Shown piece after piece: positions 12,991 through 16,700 of a DNA stretch of 16,700 nucleotides. This stretch comes from an uncultured Clostridia bacterium (GTDB lineage: Bacteria > Bacillota > Clostridia > TANB77 > CAG-508). The notes under the pieces are model-generated. The model was given only the letters and a program-made list of their open reading frames with translations. It did no database searches and was not told the origin of the DNA. The stretch's first letter is position 1. Every line of letters starts with the position of its first letter. The position numbers and the translations under genes are program-made. The stretch is taken from NCBI GenBank assembly GCA_948505485.1, contig CAOPQH010000024.1, positions 1 to 16,700 on the forward strand, given 5' to 3'.

Positions 12991-15024
12991 CTACAAATAT
13001 CTTGCAATAGTTTTCACTAATCTTGCTGGTAACTCTTTTAAATCTGTAATATCTATATATCTATCATTACCATAAATATCGCAAATAGTTTCTTTATCTT
13101 GACCTATTGCAGCTGCCAAAAATGTAATTCCTTTTCGAGTATATTCTTTAATTAATTTCTTCATATCTTGAATAGCAATATTTCCACTATAATCTGGAAG
13201 GGCTTTCGGCATACCATCACTAATACTAATTAAAAGTTTTGTGGTGTGTGGTACTTTTACTAATTTTTCTGCTAAAATTCGCATAGCCATTCCATCTCTG
13301 TTATTACTAATACTTTTTATACACATTAAGGATGCTGCATCATTTAGTTTTGAATTATTCCAATCAATATAGGAATACATAGACATTTGTTCTTTTGGTG
13401 AACGGTCAGCAGTATCTCCATAAATTAGTATTGGAATATTACACTTTTTACAAAATTCATAAACACAAGTAGCTGATTTCTTAGCAATTTCTAACCTACC
13501 AAAAGCATTCATTGAAGCTGACTGGTCTATTCTTAAAGCAACTGCAAGTGTTGGCTTTTCATCTGGTGGACTTTTCTTTGAAAAGTATTTAAAATCAGAA
13601 TAAACTACTTTTTCAGGATGAAAATTATTTCCATACATTTTATTATTTGACTGACTTGCTGCTATCTCATGTTCTAAAATTGGTTTTGTTTTATTTGAAA
13701 GTTCTTGAATAATTGGATAAAGCTCTGAAACAACCTTATAATATTCTTTTCTTTCTTCTTCATTTGGCTCTGGTCTATGAACTATCATTTTAATATTTTC
13801 ATGAATAGAACCTTTTACTGCATTTCTTGCCTCACTATTTAATTTCTTGCGAAAGGACATTTTTTCATCTTGTATTTTTTTATCTTCTTCTTTGCTTAAT
13901 TCATGGTAAATTGCCTTTCCATCTTCTTCTATATCTATTGTTTTTGTTTGAACAGAACTTTCCAAAGTCTTATTTGATTCACCTTCACTATCTGATCTCC
14001 TTCGTAATTCTACAGCAGGCTCTTTATTTTCTTTTTGTAAAGTTTGTTTCGTTTCAAAATTTCCATCTGCTTTTAATTCTAATACTTCTCCATTTGTTTT
14101 ACCTTTTGGTATAAGAATTTCCTCTAGTTTAGATAAAATTTCTTGCTTTTTTAATGATTGATTTAATATTTCAATTTCTTCTTCATCTGTTGTTATTTTA
14201 TAGATTACTTTATGATAAAGTGAATCTATCACAGCATTTCCTTCCATTACTGCATCTATCCAATAAAAATAAGAACGCATACCTGCTACACCTTTAATTG
14301 CATTTGCTTTTGCTGTTTGATCTAAACATACAATAGTTTGTGCAAATAAATTTAATACTTCCATATTGGTATATCCTGTTTTTTGTATAGCTCTTTCTAC
14401 CATAACTTGGATAGGTGGTAAATCCATTTTTTCAACATGCCCTATTCTATCACGAAGTGCCTCATTTAATGGTCTGCATCCATTATATCCTCGATTTGTA
14501 GTAATTATCGCTATAAAATCAGGATGTCTATGAACGATTCTATCTGGTAAGTTAATACTTCCATCTAGCTCAAGTGCTGAATTAAGTGCCATTAAAACAG
14601 CTGCATCTCTAATTACTGTTGGTTCTTGAATTTCTAATAGCCATCCATTTTCATAAGCTCGTACAATTTCAGATGGATAATATTGATATTTTATTGCACT
14701 TCCATTTTCTTCGCTTTCAGAAACAGGTAGAATAGCACCTAAAATATCTGATTTATCCATATCTGCAAAACAAGTAATTTTTGTATAAGGTAATCCAAAG
14801 TCAGTAGATAATGCTTTTGCAAGCTCTGTTTTTCCAGAGCCTGAATCCCCTTCTAATAAAATATTAGTTAGCTTCATTTCACTTTTATTCCAATTATTCT
14901 TTACTGCCTTACATATACGAATTTCAGCTTCACTTGTAATATGAGATATTGGCTTTTTCCAAATTAGTGATTTTTCTTCTTTTGTTAGTTTTCTATTTGG
15001 ATTTAAAAAATATTTTTGTTCCAT
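12991..15024 (-). CDS. MoxR-type AAA+ ATPase fused to a CobT-like VWA domain
   Basis: The 677-residue protein joins an AAA+ motor and a metal-dependent protein-binding domain, like the chelatase D and MoxR/VWA systems. AAA+ part (about 20-300): Walker A GDSGSGKT (59-66), Walker B-like strand WLLEIQE (128-134; Glu replaces the usual Asp at 131), sensor-1 Asn177 in IITTNRGYNG, and LNEALRDRIGH (187-196) with candidate arginine finger. A charged linker (about 300-400) follows. The VWA domain (about 485-677) has the MIDAS motif DQSAS (500-504), NRDGMAMRILAEKL (575-588) and ISDGMP (601-606), the pattern seen in CobT. Such proteins remodel or assemble partner complexes using ATP; the client is unknown. 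It is last in an operon with the DUF6530-like and GIY-YIG-like proteins (1-base gap upstream) and is followed by a terminator. Confidence 0.9.
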   Translation of the reverse strand: MEQKYFLNPNRKLTKEEKSLIWKKPISHITSEAEIRICKAVKNNWNKSEMKLTNILLEGDSGSGKTELAKALSTDFGLPYTKITCFADMDKSDILGAILPVSESEENGSAIKYQYYPSEIVRAYENGWLLEIQEPTVIRDAAVLMALNSALELDGSINLPDRIVHRHPDFIAIITTNRGYNGCRPLNEALRDRIGHVEKMDLPPIQVMVERAIQKTGYTNMEVLNLFAQTIVCLDQTAKANAIKGVAGMRSYFYWIDAVMEGNAVIDSLYHKVIYKITTDEEEIEILNQSLKKQEILSKLEEILIPKGKTNGEVLELKADGNFETKQTLQKENKEPAVELRRRSDSEGESNKTLESSVQTKTIDIEEDGKAIYHELSKEEDKKIQDEKMSFRKKLNSEARNAVKGSIHENIKMIVHRPEPNEEERKEYYKVVSELYPIIQELSNKTKPILEHEIAASQSNNKMYGNNFHPEKVVYSDFKYFSKKSPPDEKPTLAVALRIDQSASMNAFGRLEIAKKSATCVYEFCKKCNIPILIYGDTADRSPKEQMSMYSYIDWNNSKLNDAASLMCIKSISNNRDGMAMRILAEKLVKVPHTTKLLISISDGMPKALPDYSGNIAIQDMKKLIKEYTRKGITFLAAAIGQDKETICDIYGNDRYIDITDLKELPARLVKTIARYL

Positions 15025-15025
15025 T

Positions 15026-15490
15026 TTAGTACATCTCCAGTTCTTCTATAATTTGTGTTAATACTCGTAATCGTTCTCCTGTTATTTCTCCTAAATTATT
15101 CAAAGTTTGTGCAAATTCTTGTATATCTTTATTAATATTAGGGTTTTGCATATAAACTTCAATAGGTAAAGCCTCTCCTTGTATTCCAATTCGTTCTATT
15201 GTTGGATTTTCAGGATTATATAGTAAAGGCATACGATATGCTTCTTTAAAATAAAGGAGTGTTCGACTTAAAAATATCATTAAATCAAATATTTGGTGTA
15301 TTGGAAGTTCTGTATCTATTTCCAATTCTCCTTTTCCATTTTCTTTCCAAATTTGTAAAGCTATTTGCATTATTTTATTTTCTTCTAAATGTGGCTTTCC
15401 TAAAGTCAATTTCTTTATTTTAGAATGATAAGCATTTCTTCCATCTACTTTATTATAATTTTCTGCACCTATTACAATATTTTCATTCAT
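15026..15490 (-). CDS. DUF6530-like protein (154 residues)
   Basis: The sequence fits what I recall of DUF6530: IVIGAENYNKVDGRNAYHSK at the start, a middle with LEIDTELPIHQIFDLMIFLS, then LLYFKEAYRMPLLY, ERIGIQGEALPIEVYMQNP and IGERLRVLTQIIEELEMY. It is a soluble alpha-rich protein without catalytic signature or membrane segment. The start overlaps the stop of the GIY-YIG-like gene by four bases (ATGA), and its stop is one base from the AAA-VWA start. So the three products are almost certainly made together, and this one may be an adaptor or client of the AAA-VWA protein. The family name comes from memory and needs confirmation. Confidence 0.7.
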   Translation of the reverse strand: MNENIVIGAENYNKVDGRNAYHSKIKKLTLGKPHLEENKIMQIALQIWKENGKGELEIDTELPIHQIFDLMIFLSRTLLYFKEAYRMPLLYNPENPTIERIGIQGEALPIEVYMQNPNINKDIQEFAQTLNNLGEITGERLRVLTQIIEELEMY

Positions 15491-15831
15491 TTTCCAATCC
15501 TCCTTGCTTGTGGTTTATCTAATAAATATTTTTCTAAAAGTTCTTCCAATTCCTCTGTATAATCATCATTTGGATCTTCATATTTTAAAACTTTTTCTAT
15601 AGCATATTCAAAGTTATTTTCTCCATATTCTTCCCATAACTTTGAAAGTTCTTTATTTGGATGAAGTTTTGATGATAGTTTAAATCTTTGACTATTAAAT
15701 TCTTTTTGTAAATCTTTAGAAATACCTACAAATCCATCTCCAGTAATTTTACATTTTATAATAAATACTCCAATTTCAGGATGCCTATTTTTCCATTCGT
15801 TTAATAATTCTTTTTTTCTTTTTATATCCAT
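15487..15831 (-). CDS. GIY-YIG nuclease-like protein (114 residues)
   Basis: The compact domain has GVF (21-23) and FVG (34-36) with the spacing of the GIY...YIG strands, Arg49 in FNSQRFKLSS, the LHPNKELSKLWEEYG block (56-70) and an acidic EELEELLEKYL (94-104) near the catalytic Glu position. This version, with F in place of both Tyr, belongs to a small subfamily of Gram-positive proteins usually annotated as GIY-YIG; activity is not certain. ATG 15831 follows AAAGGGG. It is the first gene of the three-gene operon and starts downstream of the shared promoter block at 15895-15924. Confidence 0.75.
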   Translation of the reverse strand: MDIKRKKELLNEWKNRHPEIGVFIIKCKITGDGFVGISKDLQKEFNSQRFKLSSKLHPNKELSKLWEEYGENNFEYAIEKVLKYEDPNDDYTEELEELLEKYLLDKPQARRIGK

Positions 15832-15878
15832 TATTTATCCCCTTTCTATCTTATTTAATATTATTCCTCTCATTTACA

Positions 15879-15924
15879 ATTATAAAAGGCTTTATTAGAA
15901 TTAACAACCTACTTATCGTAGAGT
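15879..15924 (-). promoter_or_regulatory. Promoter of the GIY-YIG/DUF6530/AAA-VWA operon, with shared 30-bp block
   Basis: On the minus strand TTGTTA (15907-15902) and TATAAT (15884-15879) are 17 bp apart. Bases 15895-15924 are identical to 16611-16640 in the promoter of the regulator gene. The block includes the -35, the start of the spacer and, upstream, ACTCTACGATAAGTAGG, which contains the inverted repeat CTAC-GATAA-GTAG. The repeat lies just upstream of the -35, a place used by activators and some repressors. Confidence 0.85.
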
Positions 15925-15944
15925 TAGCAAGAATCAAATAAAGC

Positions 15945-15976
15945 AAAAAAATAGATGTAAATTTCTTTACACCTAT
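15945..15976 (-). terminator. Intrinsic terminator of the XRE-desulfoferrodoxin gene
   Basis: On the minus strand ATAGGTGTAAA (15976-15966) pairs with TTTACATCTAT (15961-15951) with one G:U pair around a GAAA loop, followed by TTTTTTGC. It lies 12 bases after the stop at 15989 and just ahead of the next promoter, so the two units are transcribed separately. Confidence 0.85.
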
Positions 15977-15988
15977 AAAAAATATATT

Positions 15989-16573
15989 CTATATGACTTT
16001 TTTAATCAGTCCATCTCTATTGCAATAAATATATATAACACCTTTTCCTCTCTTTTGAAATCTTGTTTCTGCATTTTGCTCTGGATATAACTTAACAAAC
16101 TCACATTTATTATCAGTAATATAAGCAATAAATGATATATAATGCTCTTTTGTCATTTCATGATTGATAGAAACATAATATTCATCATCTATTATTTCAC
16201 AATTTATAATATGTTTGTCATTTTCTAACTCTGCTTCTAATTTTGGTAATGTAACACCACAACAAGCTATAAGTCCTTCTCCTATGGTATGAAAAACATT
16301 GCCACATACAGGGCAAACATATAAATTAGATTTACGCATATTACTTGATATATTTTTATTAATAATATGTTCGCCATCCATTAATTCAATAACTGAAACA
16401 CTTAATGCTTTTGCTAATGATTCTAATAATGAAATATCTGGTAATCCTCGATATGTTTCCCACTTTGAAATAGTTTTATCTGTTACTCCTATTATATTTG
16501 CTAATTCTAATTGAGTTAGATTATTCTTCTCTCTTAATTCTTTTATAATTTTACCTGTTACATAGTTATCCAT
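15989..16573 (-). CDS. XRE regulator fused to a desulfoferrodoxin/superoxide-reductase-like domain
   Basis: Residues 5-65 are a Cro/C1 HTH (IIKELREKNNLTQLELANII, then TDKTISKWETYRGLPDISLL). Residues 84-112 match the N-terminal iron-binding domain of desulfoferrodoxin: YVCPVCGNV (CxxC, 87-90) and IACCG (Cys104, Cys105). Residues about 119-194 match the superoxide reductase core: KHIIN (His121), NHEMTKEHYISF (His138, His144) and YCNRDGL (Cys184). In superoxide reductases iron is held by four His and one Cys. The last His of the CN-x-HG motif is Asp187 here, so the centre is altered. A redox- or metal-responsive regulator is likely. ATG 16573 follows AGGAGG. The promoter is at 16595-16640, and the same promoter block precedes the adjacent operon, so it probably regulates both. 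The target and direction of control are inferred. Confidence 0.85.
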   Translation of the reverse strand: MDNYVTGKIIKELREKNNLTQLELANIIGVTDKTISKWETYRGLPDISLLESLAKALSVSVIELMDGEHIINKNISSNMRKSNLYVCPVCGNVFHTIGEGLIACCGVTLPKLEAELENDKHIINCEIIDDEYYVSINHEMTKEHYISFIAYITDNKCEFVKLYPEQNAETRFQKRGKGVIYIYCNRDGLIKKVI

Positions 16574-16594
16574 CTTAAGTTCCTCCTATTTAAA

Positions 16595-16640
16595 ATTATA
16601 ATGTATTTTTTTAGAATTAACAACCTACTTATCGTAGAGT
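16595..16640 (-). promoter_or_regulatory. Promoter of the XRE-desulfoferrodoxin gene, with shared 30-bp block
   Basis: On the minus strand TTGTTA (16623-16618) and TATAAT (16600-16595) are 17 bp apart, followed by the AGGAGG ribosome binding site. Bases 16611-16640 are identical to 15895-15924. The sequences on both sides of the block differ, apart from the common TATAAT, so the block has been kept by selection or copied recently. Confidence 0.85.
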
Positions 16641-16700
16641 AATAGAAATTGTAATTTAGCGAATAGTAACTTAATTTTCTTTTTTATTAAACATATGGCG

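Larger units (their letters stand above)
3634..16700. mobile_element. Integrated element inserted in valS, one end visible (continues past the window)
   Basis: The element is delimited on the left by the break in valS and the adjacent large serine recombinase. Everything to the right is accessory in nature: many small DNA-binding regulators, a sigma-like protein, Spo0E-like and AbrB-like proteins, an extra peptide deformylase and a regulated AAA+/VWA operon, nearly all on one strand. No relaxase, coupling protein or secretion ATPase is seen, so conjugative ability is undecided. The right boundary and the 5' part of valS are not in the window. The extent to 16700 is therefore an inference. Confidence 0.6.

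Noticed and set aside
13827..14114. Plus-strand ORF of 95 codons resembling a membrane protein
   Set aside because: It is antisense to the charged linker of the AAA-VWA protein; the hydrophobic look comes from reversed Lys and Glu codons.
15895..16640. The 30-bp direct repeats as attachment sites or ends of an inserted gene cassette
   Set aside because: Both copies coincide with the -35 region at fixed 17-bp spacing from a TATAAT and lie upstream of start codons in the same orientation, so a promoter/operator explanation fits better.
1..16700. CRISPR arrays, tRNA and rRNA genes, insertion-sequence transposases
   Set aside because: I read for evenly spaced repeats, tRNA-like cloverleaf sequences and DDE transposase motifs on both strands and saw none.

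Overview
The window is AT-rich DNA with standard-code genes, strong AGGAGG-type ribosome binding sites and compact A/T-tailed terminators, which fits a low-GC Gram-positive bacterium of the Clostridia type. A Spo0E-like domain, two AbrB-type domains and several XRE regulators agree with that. No tRNA, rRNA, CRISPR array or insertion-sequence transposase is visible.

Left part (1 to about 3633) looks chromosomal and eroded. It has a cluster of four hairpins, a monocistronic KilA-N gene with its own promoter and terminator, the remnant of an S66 LD-carboxypeptidase gene, and the 3' two thirds of valS (valyl-tRNA synthetase). ValRS similarity stops abruptly inside the CP1 editing domain at about 3633. 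A large serine recombinase gene ends 39 bases further on. The simplest reading is that an integrative element sits inside valS and one of its ends is here. The other end and the 5' part of valS are not in the window.

Right part (about 3634 to 16700) is the element cargo, almost all on the minus strand. From left to right: the recombinase with its own promoter; a 47-codon gene; an operon of an HTH protein, a 68-residue protein and a DUF6075-like protein fused to a degenerate resolvase domain; a small possible leader ORF; a sigma-region-4-like protein and a small upstream ORF; an operon of two paralogous proteins and a Spo0E-like protein ending in tandem terminators; a plus-strand XRE gene; a double-AbrB regulator; a 61-codon gene starting with TTG; an XRE regulator with a palindromic operator; an XRE-peptide deformylase pair; a three-gene operon (GIY-YIG-like, DUF6530-like, MoxR-type AAA+/VWA fusion); and a regulator joining an XRE domain to a desulfoferrodoxin/superoxide-reductase-like domain.

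The most striking structure is at the right end. The XRE-desulfoferrodoxin regulator and the GIY-YIG/DUF6530/AAA-VWA operon start from promoters that share an identical 30-bp block (15895-15924 and 16611-16640), with the same -35, the same 17-bp spacing and the same TATAAT. They look like one regulon: a putative metal- or redox-sensing regulator, probably autoregulated, controlling an AAA+/VWA machine with a nuclease-like partner. Conjugation genes are not seen, so whether the element is conjugative or only mobilisable cannot be told from this window. All family assignments were made by reading motifs by eye, without database searches.
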